From positions 1-64,000 of IMG/VR virus record IMGVR_UViG_3300022592_000003: 64,000 bases of DNA; one strand, written 5' to 3'. Position 1 is the stretch's first letter. The number at the start of each line of letters is the position of its first letter. The position numbers and the translations under genes are program-made. This stretch comes from a virus. The notes beneath the pieces were generated by a model, which searched no databases, was not told the origin of the DNA, and saw only the letters and a program-made list of their open reading frames with translations. Below, piece after piece: positions 55,054 to 62,866 of this stretch.

Positions 55054-55248
55054 TCAAATTTCAAAGCCGGAGTCATCATAGATCTCCCCGATCTCTGTCC
55101 AACCAGCCATTTCATCCTTAGACCATAGATGCGTCTCATCATTTGAGATGCTGTTCTCAGCCATGGCCACCGCATCTTCACGGTTATTGGCTTCAAGCGT
55201 ATAGTCATAGATCACATGCTCATGGATAGTTACTCTGTATCGTTTCAT
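55054..55248 (-). CDS. Hypothetical protein, 64 aa
   Basis: ATG 55248 chosen: GGGAGGT lies 7 nt upstream and it overlaps the preceding stop. Begins MKRYRVTIHEHVIYDYTLEA, then 'NREDAVAMAENSISNDETHL', a strand-helix layout like small phage DpnD-type or YgiA-type alpha/beta proteins. Not named. Confidence 0.68.
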   Translation of the reverse strand: MKRYRVTIHEHVIYDYTLEANNREDAVAMAENSISNDETHLWSKDEMAGWTEIGEIYDDSGFEI

Positions 55249-55388
55249 CCCTTTACCTCCCAATCGTCACATACGGATTGAACTGCATCATCTAGATCTG
55301 CACAGAGGAGTTCGATCTCATCCTCTGACCAGTCAGCTACCATCAAGCGTGTTACTTTTGCTTGCCAGACTACTTCGTTCTCAGGCAT
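55245..55388 (-). CDS. Hypothetical acidic protein, 47 aa
   Basis: MPENEVVWQAKVTRLMVADW then EDEIELLCADLDDAVQSVCD: a strand followed by an acidic helix. Start overlaps the end of the DUF4192-like gene; the stop overlaps the next ATG (TGATG). Two cysteines. Function unknown. Confidence 0.62.
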   Translation of the reverse strand: MPENEVVWQAKVTRLMVADWSEDEIELLCADLDDAVQSVCDDWEVKG

Positions 55389-55854
55389 TTAGTGCTCCTG
55401 TCTCGTAGGTGAGTATTGCTGCTTCATCGCTGAAACATTCTTCAACGATCTTTGGGTGAACTTCTTCCCGCATTACACGGAAAGAATCTCTAGGCCAGCC
55501 TTGATCCATAACCCTAGTAAGTAAATTAGCTAAGGCATAGTCTGGGTAGGTGGTGTTTGCGTACTTCAGAAGTTGTGCTGCCGCTTCATCCTGCCCTAAC
55601 TCGTAGCGGAACACTGCTTGGATTGTAATGAATGGGGCTAGATCTTCAGACGGTGCCTTGCGACACATATACTCGATAAACTCAAGACTGTCTTCAATAC
55701 CCCACTTCACTGGAGCACCCATCAACCAGTCCCTAACCTGTAGGTCAGAGTTAACGCCTAAGATAACCGCCTCTAACTTTTCACCGTCTAAATCAATTCC
55801 GGTGTTTAGTGTCTCGGTGATTAACTCACATACTAGCTTTCTTGTTACTATCAT
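55381..55854 (-). CDS. DUF4192-like protein, 157 aa
   Basis: 'ITIQAVFRYELGQDEAAAQL', then LKYANTTYPDYALANLLTRV resembles the C-terminal part of actinobacterial DUF4192 proteins ('a..a...W..Gd...A...l..al..dP.y.lA.ll'). The N-terminal part is shorter than in the cellular family. Common in actinophages; role unknown. Overlaps the preceding gene by 29 nt. AAGGAGAGCAAG precedes its ATG. Confidence 0.65.
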   Translation of the reverse strand: MIVTRKLVCELITETLNTGIDLDGEKLEAVILGVNSDLQVRDWLMGAPVKWGIEDSLEFIEYMCRKAPSEDLAPFITIQAVFRYELGQDEAAAQLLKYANTTYPDYALANLLTRVMDQGWPRDSFRVMREEVHPKIVEECFSDEAAILTYETGALNA

Positions 55855-56308
55855 TCTTGCTCTCCTTTTTTACGATGGTACGGAATGTCCTACCGGGTGT
55901 AGGCCATTTGTATGGCAGGTCAGGACGTACACGAAACCGGTACCAAACCGGATCTTTACGTTTGAGGTTAGAACGATGTGACTTGTGGAACTCATCGTTA
56001 CCCCACCACCATGGTGGATCCCAACCTTGTATATCGTGTGTTGCATATAGCTCTTGCAGCTGTGCCTGTACGTTATCTTGATAGCCACGTTGTCTCCACT
56101 CCATGCACATAGCGTTCGTGTACATGTAGAGATAGCCTTCGTGACCACGCCACATTACTGCTGCAGGGTGATTAACCCACCCCTTAGTTAGACCTAAGTT
56201 AGCCCTCAGAATTTGCAACGCTTCTACACGTTGCTTACCAAGTCTCTTATTGTCTAAGGATTTTGCTGTTCTTGTTTGGTCTGGCCAAGGCAGGAATGTA
56301 TTAACCAT
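55826..56308 (-). CDS. Pyrimidine-dimer DNA glycosylase-like protein, 160 aa
   Basis: 'MVNTFLPWPDQTRTAKSLDN' followed by KRLGKQRVEALQIL and later 'FHKSHRSNLKRKDPVWYRF', PDLPYKWPTPG match the MSMEG_6728 / Pyr_excise family known in actinobacteria ('LD..RLGKQR.E'). T4 endonuclease V belongs to the wider group. It would start base-excision repair of UV dimers, useful for a phage in sunlit water. Family recalled, not searched. Confidence 0.75.
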   Translation of the reverse strand: MVNTFLPWPDQTRTAKSLDNKRLGKQRVEALQILRANLGLTKGWVNHPAAVMWRGHEGYLYMYTNAMCMEWRQRGYQDNVQAQLQELYATHDIQGWDPPWWWGNDEFHKSHRSNLKRKDPVWYRFRVRPDLPYKWPTPGRTFRTIVKKESKNDSNKKASM

Positions 56309-56385
56309 TAGTCCTCCTTAGGCTCTATACACTTGTGGTATTCCCACAAGCCTTGTTTCATGTGATCTCCACACCAATTGCACAT
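56308..56385 (-). CDS. Zinc-knuckle micro-protein, 25 aa
   Basis: MCNWCGDHMKQGLWEYHKCI then EPKED. CxxCxxH...HxC gives a full zinc-ligand set in 19 residues. ATTGGAGGAATA lies upstream, the ATG overlaps the preceding stop (TAATG) and the stop overlaps the ATG of the glycosylase-like gene. Too short for normal gene callers. Confidence 0.62.
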   Translation of the reverse strand: MCNWCGDHMKQGLWEYHKCIEPKED

Positions 56386-56543
56386 TATTCCTCCAATAGC
56401 ATTGGGATTAGATCTTCTGCATCATGTTTGATGAGTAGGTTGCGTACGGTCTCTTTGTTCTTAGCGTAGAGATCGTCCTCTCGTTGTTTAAGCATCTCAC
56501 TCAGCCATGTGGCTGGGTCATCCTGTCTTAAACGGTTGTTCAT
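56385..56543 (-). CDS. Hypothetical acidic helical protein, 52 aa
   Basis: MNNRLRQDDPATWLSEMLKQ and then a charged amphipathic helix ending MLLEE. Start overlaps the TGA of the upstream gene and its TAA overlaps the next ATG. Function unknown. Confidence 0.62.
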   Translation of the reverse strand: MNNRLRQDDPATWLSEMLKQREDDLYAKNKETVRNLLIKHDAEDLIPMLLEE

Positions 56544-56731
56544 GCTTGACCTACAAGCACGATGTGGTTATCTTGGGCCCACTCTTCAGGTTCAGATACA
56601 GATTCGATGGTGAGGTTTTCCCCACCATCGGCTAGTTCATCTGACGCATACAAGAGCCACATCTGGGCGCTCTCGTAATCGTTGAATGGTCCTATCAACG
56701 TCTCAGTGAGACTGTCGTATATGACATGCAT
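56540..56731 (-). CDS. Hypothetical protein, 63 aa
   Basis: MHVIYDSLTETLIGPFNDYE then an acidic helix and NHIVLVGQA strand. Its leader is the 12-nt motif (56743-56754) followed by ATGGAGTC, which holds a Shine-Dalgarno. Unrecognised. Confidence 0.66.
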   Translation of the reverse strand: MHVIYDSLTETLIGPFNDYESAQMWLLYASDELADGGENLTIESVSEPEEWAQDNHIVLVGQA

Positions 56732-56742
56732 TTTGACTCCAT

Positions 56743-56754
56743 TGTTTGTGTTGG
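56743..56754 (-). repeat. 12-nt motif CCAACACAAACA, copy 3
   Basis: Directly abuts the stop codon TAA of the VWA gene (56755-56757) in the transcript sense: TAA followed at once by the motif. Confidence 0.85.
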
Positions 56755-58590
56755 TTAACGATTGCGCTTTTTGATAGCGCCTGTGACTACTGACTTGGCA
56801 AACGGTAGAAGATCACGAGCCGACTTGATTCGACCATAGATCTCAGCACCGTGACGCCATTCATTCTCATTAGATCCTCGACCTGCATACCATTCAGCCG
56901 TACTGTCATCCATGATCAATGTCATGGCTGTTAGCACGCCTCGCTTGGCAATACGTTCGATGATCTCATCGTTCTTGTTGGCGTCAAACGCACCGTCGGT
57001 GATGATGAACAGCATCTTGTTCTTCTTACGAGAGGACATAAGTAACTGTTCGGCAGCAAGCAATGTGGAATACGGATTGGTTCCACCATTGCCATAGATG
57101 AACTTATACCTGCTCTTATCAGCAAGCTCAGTACGGCCATACGCCAGCTCAGCCTGGTCATCGAATGCATAGACTGTGACTGGAGCACCGATCTGTTCTA
57201 GAGCACGCTTGATTGTCCAGCATGCGATAGAAGCATCACGGTCGTTACCACCACCGGACATAGAGCCTGATCTATCCACCATGATTACGGCTTCAACATC
57301 AGCACCATCATTGCCTTCGTCCCAACGATCGAATGCTTCATCAACTTCACAGCCTCTGATAGCACGCTGAACATTGAGCTTACCGCTGGCTTCCTCACGA
57401 TGCCACATAGGTTCACACTCGTCACGCAAACGTTGTAGTTCACGAGCAAACTTGCGATACAAGACCATGGATTCATCAGGGACGATAGTCTTATCGAACT
57501 TACCCTTCTTGATCGCATCATCATGTTTACCGTCTCCGCCAACGATTACCTTCTGCTTAGTCTTGATATCCTGCTGAACGTCTTTACGTTCTAGCACTGT
57601 CTGGATAGTGTCCTCAAGCATGTCTTTGACTGATTGTGGAATACCACCAAGACTATCTACATGGCCTTGGCCAGGAGTCATAGATGGTGGTAGGTTGCTC
57701 TGCTGATTTTGCTCTCTAATGTCTAGAGCTTCTTGAGCAGATTGTGGTTGCGTGGTTGTTTGTGTTGGATTGGATTTAGGAGCGACTGATGTTGACTCAG
57801 CCTTACCCATACCACCAGCACGCTTGGCATCCTTCTCCTGAGCCTTGCCAGGTTCGGGACGACCTTTGGTTACTGGGTCACGATTAGTACAGCCGTTAGG
57901 ACCTTGCGGCATGTTCGGCATGTCTAGATTACCTAGCACCTCATCATTGAAGCGCTTGATAAGTTCCTGACCCTTAGCATAGTCACGTGGGAATGCCAAC
58001 AGACGATACTGATCTACGATGTCTGCGATTACTGGCACGAGTTCAGGCTTAGCAAACATATCTCTGAATGCTTGCCTGATTTCAATTGGTAGATATCTAC
58101 GACCACGGACTAGCAAATAGTTTCCTGCTGCTTCCTCCGGTGTTGTTGATAGCCACCTAGATATTGTTGCTGTTAGATACGGCGCAATAGATGGATAACG
58201 AGCGACTAGCAAGGTTTCAATACGCTGATCCTCCAGCATATTGGCTGCTTGCATTAAGTCGTTCTCGACTACCCACTTCATGAACGTAGTACCACGACGT
58301 GGTGTATACAAGTGATGAGCAAGCTCATGATAATTAAGGCCGTTGACTTGAGTTAGTGTCTCAAGATCTATCTCCTTGATCTCATCGGCATTGAACGTAA
58401 TAGATTGTCCGTCTGACCATGCTGGCGCTGGACCACCTTGAACTACGTTAATCGTAACCGGATCTCCAGAGAGAACACGGTCAGCCTGCTCATACACACG
58501 GCAGAGAGCGTTGAGTCGTACAGATCGTTCCTGTGCTTCCTCGTCACGTTCCTGCCGATACCACGCATCATTCAGGTCTTCCTCAAACAT
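56755..58590 (-). CDS. HExxH / von Willebrand A protein (CobT-like), 611 aa
   Basis: Residues about 80-130: LNYHELAHHLYTPR (HExxH, 88-92) and 'NMLEDQRIETLLVA' (possible third ligand Glu), a zinc-protease-like layout as in CobT-type phage proteins. About 225-340 is a disordered Pro/Gln/Ser linker, with PTQT at 275-278 encoded by motif copy 4. The C-terminal VWA domain has the MIDAS 'VDRSGSMSGGGNDRD' (DxSxS) and 'LFIITDGAFDANKNDE'. Encoded next to a MoxR/CobS-like ATPase, the usual MoxR-VWA pair; the substrate is unknown. Confidence 0.85.
   Translation of the reverse strand: MFEEDLNDAWYRQERDEEAQERSVRLNALCRVYEQADRVLSGDPVTINVVQGGPAPAWSDGQSITFNADEIKEIDLETLTQVNGLNYHELAHHLYTPRRGTTFMKWVVENDLMQAANMLEDQRIETLLVARYPSIAPYLTATISRWLSTTPEEAAGNYLLVRGRRYLPIEIRQAFRDMFAKPELVPVIADIVDQYRLLAFPRDYAKGQELIKRFNDEVLGNLDMPNMPQGPNGCTNRDPVTKGRPEPGKAQEKDAKRAGGMGKAESTSVAPKSNPTQTTTQPQSAQEALDIREQNQQSNLPPSMTPGQGHVDSLGGIPQSVKDMLEDTIQTVLERKDVQQDIKTKQKVIVGGDGKHDDAIKKGKFDKTIVPDESMVLYRKFARELQRLRDECEPMWHREEASGKLNVQRAIRGCEVDEAFDRWDEGNDGADVEAVIMVDRSGSMSGGGNDRDASIACWTIKRALEQIGAPVTVYAFDDQAELAYGRTELADKSRYKFIYGNGGTNPYSTLLAAEQLLMSSRKKNKMLFIITDGAFDANKNDEIIERIAKRGVLTAMTLIMDDSTAEWYAGRGSNENEWRHGAEIYGRIKSARDLLPFAKSVVTGAIKKRNR
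57757..57768 (-). repeat. 12-nt motif CCAACACAAACA, copy 4
   Basis: Inside the VWA gene, in frame as Pro-Thr-Gln-Thr at residues 275-278, within the low-complexity linker. Confidence 0.85.
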
Positions 58591-58599
58591 TTACCCTCC

Positions 58600-60009
58600 T
58601 TATACTATGGCGGTGTGTTGGGTTACCCATTGTGCTAACTGCTCATCAATAGGTAGGTCTACTTGCTGCTCAACTTCGATCTGGATTTCCATACCGAAGT
58701 CAGTCTTGATGTTGTGCTCGTGTGTCTGGAATACCAGACGTACGGATGCTTGCTCGTCTGCTGAGAAGTGAGCAATGAAGTTCTCAACTGCAAAGTCATA
58801 GCCGAGATCCTCATCCTTGATGAACTCCTCGATCTCCATGAGCATGTTAGTTGAGATTGGGGTCTCATACTGACCCTTGGCTGCCTCGCCACGCAATTGC
58901 TTAACGAGTGATAGCAAGGACTTGGATGAGACTAGCTTTGCCTCGACATTGTCGTCGTAATCCCATGACAGTTGAATGTCAAAGCGGTTACGCATAGCAA
59001 AGTTGAGCGGTGTGGTACCGATATAGTCTGGGTTCATGGTCGCAAAGATTGTTAGATCCTTGTGGGCCACGATTGTTTCACCCATATGATCGAGCAGCGT
59101 AATGCTACGACGACCATCGGTGAGTGGATATAGGGTGGTATAGATCTTAGGACTGATGAAGTTCATCTCGTCCAGTAGTAGTACACCACCGTTGCGAACA
59201 ACGTCAGTTACTGGCCCGTCAATCCAGCCATAGCTGCCGTTGCCATCAGGAATAAAGCCACCGAATAGCTGGCGAGACTCCATAGATGCGTTACCAGATA
59301 CTGTTGCCATACGCAAGCCACGTGCTGCGGCCCACGCTTCAACAGCTGTAGTCTTACCGGGGCCGGTTGGGCCGTAGATAAGAACGTTGATGTGCTTATC
59401 ACGTGCTTTGTCGAAGATGTTGAAGTCTTCAACGTTGTACAGCTTACGATGTACATATCGTTCTGCCAAATGCTGTGGCGGAACTGTAGCTAGTGATACA
59501 GCAAATGTTGGAGACGCTGTCTGCTGTACAGGAGCGGCATCCTCGTTTGTTTGTGTTGGGACAGGAACTACTAGAGGAACTGTAGTGCTTGTCGCAGCAC
59601 GATTATCTGTTACGTATGCTTCCAATGAATCATCTCCGATGCTGATTTGTTCGTAGAAGTTACACACAACATCTACCAGAGGTGTTGTGTCTGTTGTTGG
59701 TTCAGCCTTGGAATGCTTGTCGCATGCCTTGGTGCCCAACACTGGGGAATATCCCTTGGAAGTCATGGCACGCTCATCCGCTGGCGTAACGTATACGCCA
59801 ACAGGAGTCCGTGTCAATATCTCACTATCCAAAATGCTACTAGTTAGACTGTCAAGAGTAGTTTCCTCCCACTTATTGTGAGGACCCTTAGTTCCATCGG
59901 TCAACCTAGAGTACACACGCACATTACCATCATGCGGTGTGATAAGAACTTGACGACGCTTGCCGTTCAAGCCCTCATCGTATGACTCAGTGAACATTGC
60001 TATGTCCAT
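58600..60009 (-). CDS. MoxR/CobS-like AAA+ ATPase, 469 aa
   Basis: N-terminal 200 residues: alpha/beta segment, then a Thr/Ala/Pro linker with PTQT (151-154, motif copy 5). AAA+ core: Walker A YGPTGPGKTTAVEAWAAARG (from residue 212), 'ASMESRQLFGGFIPDGNGSY' (pore-loop-like), Walker B GVLLLDEMNF (275-284), 'PLTDGRRSITLLDH', 'TIFATMNPDYIGTTPLNFAM' and Arg finger 'RNRFDIQLSW'. Arranged as in CobS. CobS-like phage proteins are known; here the partner is the VWA/HExxH gene 9 nt downstream. Confidence 0.88.
   Translation of the reverse strand: MDIAMFTESYDEGLNGKRRQVLITPHDGNVRVYSRLTDGTKGPHNKWEETTLDSLTSSILDSEILTRTPVGVYVTPADERAMTSKGYSPVLGTKACDKHSKAEPTTDTTPLVDVVCNFYEQISIGDDSLEAYVTDNRAATSTTVPLVVPVPTQTNEDAAPVQQTASPTFAVSLATVPPQHLAERYVHRKLYNVEDFNIFDKARDKHINVLIYGPTGPGKTTAVEAWAAARGLRMATVSGNASMESRQLFGGFIPDGNGSYGWIDGPVTDVVRNGGVLLLDEMNFISPKIYTTLYPLTDGRRSITLLDHMGETIVAHKDLTIFATMNPDYIGTTPLNFAMRNRFDIQLSWDYDDNVEAKLVSSKSLLSLVKQLRGEAAKGQYETPISTNMLMEIEEFIKDEDLGYDFAVENFIAHFSADEQASVRLVFQTHEHNIKTDFGMEIQIEVEQQVDLPIDEQLAQWVTQHTAIV
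59548..59559 (-). repeat. 12-nt motif CCAACACAAACA, copy 5
   Basis: In frame in the ATPase gene as PTQT (residues 151-154), in the linker before the AAA+ core. Confidence 0.85.
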
Positions 60010-60035
60010 TTGTTACCCTTTCTCTCGGTTATTGC

Positions 60036-60275
60036 TTAGTTGTCAGGACCGAACAGTCGTTCGGCCATCACAGTTATGAAGGTGAAGCTTGCTTGCCTAG
60101 ATTGTGGCCACTCAGTAATCAATTCAAATAGAATATCTTTCTCAGAGGCACTATCTATTACTTTGCTGAATTGTCCTTGAGCAAACTCAATGAACTCTTC
60201 ACGTTCTTCTTCAGGAATCATGTCAAGAGTAAACTCTTGTGGTTCGATTCCCTCATCGTCACATTCGTGACACAT
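60036..60275 (-). CDS. Acidic CxxC protein, 79 aa
   Basis: MCHECDDEGIEPQEFTLDMI at the start and a helical rest (EREEFIEFAQGQFSKVIDSA). CxxC could bind zinc. AGAAAGGAAAGC upstream. The long non-coding element 60294-60457 is its leader. Unrecognised. Confidence 0.66.
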   Translation of the reverse strand: MCHECDDEGIEPQEFTLDMIPEEEREEFIEFAQGQFSKVIDSASEKDILFELITEWPQSRQASFTFITVMAERLFGPDN

Positions 60276-60293
60276 ATGCTTTCCTTTCTCTAG

Positions 60294-60457
60294 ATGTTTG
60301 GTTGGCTTACCTCTGGCGCCTTCAGGGACTTTTGGGTCTAGCTCAACGTCACCTCAACTGCCGCTACACACGATGGTATCTGTGTGCACTAGTCATTTTG
60401 GATCGGTCTCTTGCATCACCGCCGGTATGTCGGAAGTAGGCTTAGCCAACCAAACAT
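60294..60457 (-). ncRNA. Structured non-coding element
   Basis: A perfect 14-bp inverted repeat (ATGTTTGGTTGGCT at 60294-60307, its complement at 60444-60457) closes a 164-nt stretch with no gene. Short inner hairpins are visible: ACACA/TGTGT near 60370-60386, CCGGTATGTCGG near 60422-60433, and GGGAC/GTC around 60324. It lies between two minus-strand genes and would form the leader of the 60036 gene. Class unknown. Confidence 0.55.
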
Positions 60458-60467
60458 AGCTGACAAC

Positions 60468-60764
60468 CTAGAGCTGCCAGCCGATCGAGACACTTACTGA
60501 ACCATCTACATCATAGTGATCTAGATTGATTCCACGTTGCCAGCGGTCAAGCATTACCTTTTTACCGCTTTCACGTGTGGATTCGTAGCAACCAAGATAT
60601 GACTCGTGGTAATGCTCGAAGCCTTTATGTCGGGTGTTATATATTTCCAAGTACTGTTGATGTGCTTGGATACGACGTCCGCAATTGCCGCAAGAGTTGA
60701 TTGCTGTTACCAGTTCATTCTCAGAGGCTGTCTGCGACGCCCTTAACTTAGCCTTTTCAGACAT
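60468..60764 (-). CDS. Zinc-finger protein, 98 aa
   Basis: Start at ATG 60764 (AAAGGGTGACT upstream); the frame extends to a GTG six bases further. 'SCGNCGRRIQAHQQYLEIYN' then HKGFEHYHESYLGCY give CxxC and H/C ligands. Helical middle and Ser-rich end. Preceded by motif copy 6. Function unknown. Confidence 0.68.
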   Translation of the reverse strand: MSEKAKLRASQTASENELVTAINSCGNCGRRIQAHQQYLEIYNTRHKGFEHYHESYLGCYESTRESGKKVMLDRWQRGINLDHYDVDGSVSVSIGWQL

Positions 60765-60783
60765 AGTCACCCTTTCTCGGGTT

Positions 60784-60795
60784 TGTTTGTGTTGG
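60784..60795 (-). repeat. 12-nt motif CCAACACAAACA, copy 6
   Basis: Abuts the TAA stop of the 60796 gene directly, like copy 3, and lies 19 nt upstream of the next ATG. Confidence 0.85.
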
Positions 60796-61296
60796 TTAGT
60801 ATTTACCCTGGGCTTTTTCCATGACTACAACGTCAACAGAGTTTTGTGTACTGTTAACGAGGATGTCATGGAAAGCACCATGGTCCATCTGCTTACTTAA
60901 AGCACCGGCTACAGTACCTAAGTAATTTCCTGCACTGCCTGGCTTATTACGGAGAATAGCCCGTGTAGCCACTACAGTTTCACCCCATGCATATGCAAGA
61001 GGCGCTAGATATTCACTGTATGCCTTCACAGTGTTATCCATTCCATCAGGTGTGCCAGCGATAGCAGCAGAAAGAATCTCGAGGGTGCGAGATCTTTCTT
61101 CAGTATCTGCGTTTGACAACAGGAAGCTCATTACAGCATCCCTGAAGTTTGTAGATATCTCGCTCATCTGTACTAGATTGCGAGGAACTAAGCCACCTCT
61201 AAGGTACTGCGATGCAAGAGCAGGATCCGTTGTTTCACCTGACATGTATGCAGCGATAGAGATGTTAGGATCATAATTAACTTTGAGATCCAACAT
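60796..61296 (-). CDS. Hypothetical helical protein, 166 aa
   Basis: Mostly helical: 'NLVQMSEISTNFRDAVMSFL', 'ERSRTLEILSAAIAGTPDGM', YLAPLAYAWGETVVATRAIL and 'GALSKQMDHGAFHDILVNST'. The 'W..G......A' texture faintly recalls DUF4192-type actinobacterial proteins, but not enough to assign. AAGGATGG upstream. Overlaps the next gene by 20 nt. Confidence 0.68.
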   Translation of the reverse strand: MLDLKVNYDPNISIAAYMSGETTDPALASQYLRGGLVPRNLVQMSEISTNFRDAVMSFLLSNADTEERSRTLEILSAAIAGTPDGMDNTVKAYSEYLAPLAYAWGETVVATRAILRNKPGSAGNYLGTVAGALSKQMDHGAFHDILVNSTQNSVDVVVMEKAQGKY

Positions 61297-62014
61297 ATGC
61301 GGCTACCATCCTTTCTAGTTCGTTCATTGGTTGTTTTACTATGTTGCCATTCTGTACTCTGATAGGCGAACCATCCCAAAGTACAGAAACCTTTTTATTC
61401 CCATAGTCACGCTTGCCAAGACCGTTACATGACCAACACATTTCTGTTAGTTTTGTTAGGTGACTGTCTGTTTGATTATGACTACATTCGAGTTGGTGAT
61501 ACTTTCTCCAATTATTTGAAGGCTGTGCGCCTGGATGATCAGGGCAAATAAATGTCCCATCCTCAGCAGTACTACCTACAAAACAAGTTGGTGGATTACA
61601 CCAGCCATCTATTTTGCCGATCTGCCTACACATACGGCAGCCTTGGGTCTTTGATGGGGTAAACGCAGCATCACGTTCGGTGATATAGAATTTGAAATTA
61701 CGGCGGTTAACTTGAATACCGGCATACTTCCAGATGGTATATCGCATGCTCTGACTATCTAAGCAATTGAATGATCCACCCCAATGGGTAGATACCTGAC
61801 CACCTTGTAAGGTCATAGTATCGTCAGGGTGAATTGTGATTAGTGGGTGCCTGTTAGTCCATTGATTGACTATCTGTATGTCGCTAGTCTTATTGAACTT
61901 GTTGGCATACTGAATGCGATTGCGTTGACCGTCATAGAGCGTACGCTCCCATTTCTTACGGCCATTAGCAAGATACGATTGCCATTCAGCATACGTATGA
62001 ACTCGCCAACTCAT
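61277..62014 (-). CDS. Cys-rich multi-zinc protein, 245 aa
   Basis: Three Cys pairs: 'TQGCRMCRQIGKIDGWCNPP' (about 125-145), TFICPDHPG and 'EMCWSCNGLGKRDYGNK' (about 192-205); the last resembles a DnaJ-like CxxCxG knuckle. N-terminal half contains Trp/Arg-rich strands. A Cys-rich zinc protein of unknown function, perhaps an HNH relative without the catalytic core. Confidence 0.65.
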   Translation of the reverse strand: MSWRVHTYAEWQSYLANGRKKWERTLYDGQRNRIQYANKFNKTSDIQIVNQWTNRHPLITIHPDDTMTLQGGQVSTHWGGSFNCLDSQSMRYTIWKYAGIQVNRRNFKFYITERDAAFTPSKTQGCRMCRQIGKIDGWCNPPTCFVGSTAEDGTFICPDHPGAQPSNNWRKYHQLECSHNQTDSHLTKLTEMCWSCNGLGKRDYGNKKVSVLWDGSPIRVQNGNIVKQPMNELERMVAAYVGSQS

Positions 62015-62322
62015 TGCGCCTCCGCTGTCTCAAATAAACCTGCATAGCAGGCTACAGGAGCTGGATCCTCCATGTCAACATACTGGAGTTCGATAACACG
62101 CTCACGGTCACGCTCGAGTGTTTGTGTTGGCTCATTATCGAACCACACAGATGTGAGTGATATCACAGATGAATCAGGTTTGAGTAACTTGAGGGCAAAC
62201 CCCAAGCCATCCATCAAGCCACTGTGGTATGCACGACTATGCTGATGGTCATCCCAATGCAGGTCATCGTGCTCCTCAACTATCTGTTGCTCTATAGCCT
62301 TTACTATCTTCTTGCGCTTCAT
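62011..62322 (-). CDS. Hypothetical protein, 103 aa
   Basis: Basic helical N-terminus (KRKKIVKAIEQQIVEEHDDL), HWDDHQHSRAYHSGLMDGLG and an acidic C-terminus. Residues 65-68 (PTQT) come from motif copy 7. Start overlaps the preceding stop. Not recognised. Confidence 0.68.
   Translation of the reverse strand: MKRKKIVKAIEQQIVEEHDDLHWDDHQHSRAYHSGLMDGLGFALKLLKPDSSVISLTSVWFDNEPTQTLERDRERVIELQYVDMEDPAPVACYAGLFETAEAQ
62119..62130 (-). repeat. 12-nt motif CCAACACAAACA, copy 7
   Basis: In frame as PTQT (residues 65-68) of the 103-aa protein, between a helix-strand core and an acidic tail. Confidence 0.85.
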
Positions 62323-62591
62323 ACTAGTGACTTACCTAGTAGGGAAACAGACTGAGGGTTGTAAACCTTGCCTGTCTTCCAATGAGGTATTGATTTGTGA
62401 TCAGCACGACCACCGGCAGCCTTCCAAGCCTCACGCTTTTCGTGGCTCTTGAGAGTACGACCGTTGACATGTGTGAAGTTAGACTTCTCCATCTGTGCTG
62501 GTCCTGGGTTTTGCTTGCGAGCCTTACCGTTCTTACGGTCACCCGCTGTGTTTGCTTTCGGAGTTGATACTCCGCCTTTACCTTTTGCCAT
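62319..62591 (-). CDS. Basic protein, 90 aa
   Basis: Lys/Gly/Asn-rich start (AKGKGGVSTPKANTAGDRKN) and a central 'NGRTLKSHEKREAWKAAGGR' helix-like region. GAAAGGGGCCAGACA precedes the ATG. Highly positive, likely nucleic-acid binding; family unknown. Confidence 0.68.
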   Translation of the reverse strand: MAKGKGGVSTPKANTAGDRKNGKARKQNPGPAQMEKSNFTHVNGRTLKSHEKREAWKAAGGRADHKSIPHWKTGKVYNPQSVSLLGKSLV

Positions 62592-62611
62592 TGTCTGGCC
62601 CCTTTCGGAGG

Positions 62612-62866
62612 TTAGTAGATTGTCTCTACACTGCTGTGTAGAGTTGTGATGCCATCCTCATCCCATAGGAATGAGGCTTCCTTGTAGGTCAGTCCCTTAT
62701 AGGCAACCGCATCTACAATGAATTCTAGTCGTGCGATAGAGCGTTCAAAGACTCCTTGAACAGTCTCATCAATCAGTAATATGCGTCCTTGCTTGAAGGC
62801 TTGTTCTTGTACCTCAGCAATAGTTAGCTTAGGTGAGAGGCGCATCTCAAGATATATATCGTCCAT
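62612..62866 (-). CDS. Hypothetical protein, 84 aa
   Basis: Alpha/beta with MDDIYLEMRLSPKLTIAEVQ, then 'QGRILLIDETVQGVFERSIA' and 'DAVAYKGLTYKEASFLWDED'. Start overlaps the previous stop. Possibly a small regulatory protein; not recognised. Confidence 0.66.
   Translation of the reverse strand: MDDIYLEMRLSPKLTIAEVQEQAFKQGRILLIDETVQGVFERSIARLEFIVDAVAYKGLTYKEASFLWDEDGITTLHSSVETIY

Noticed and set aside
60294-60457. Cobalamin riboswitch near the MoxR/VWA genes
   Set aside because: No B12-box-like sequence seen, and the element lies before a different gene; kept only as an unclassified element.
60294-60467. A short gene of 66 codons on the + strand here
   Set aside because: Opposite to the transcription direction, no ribosome-binding site and no protein-like composition.
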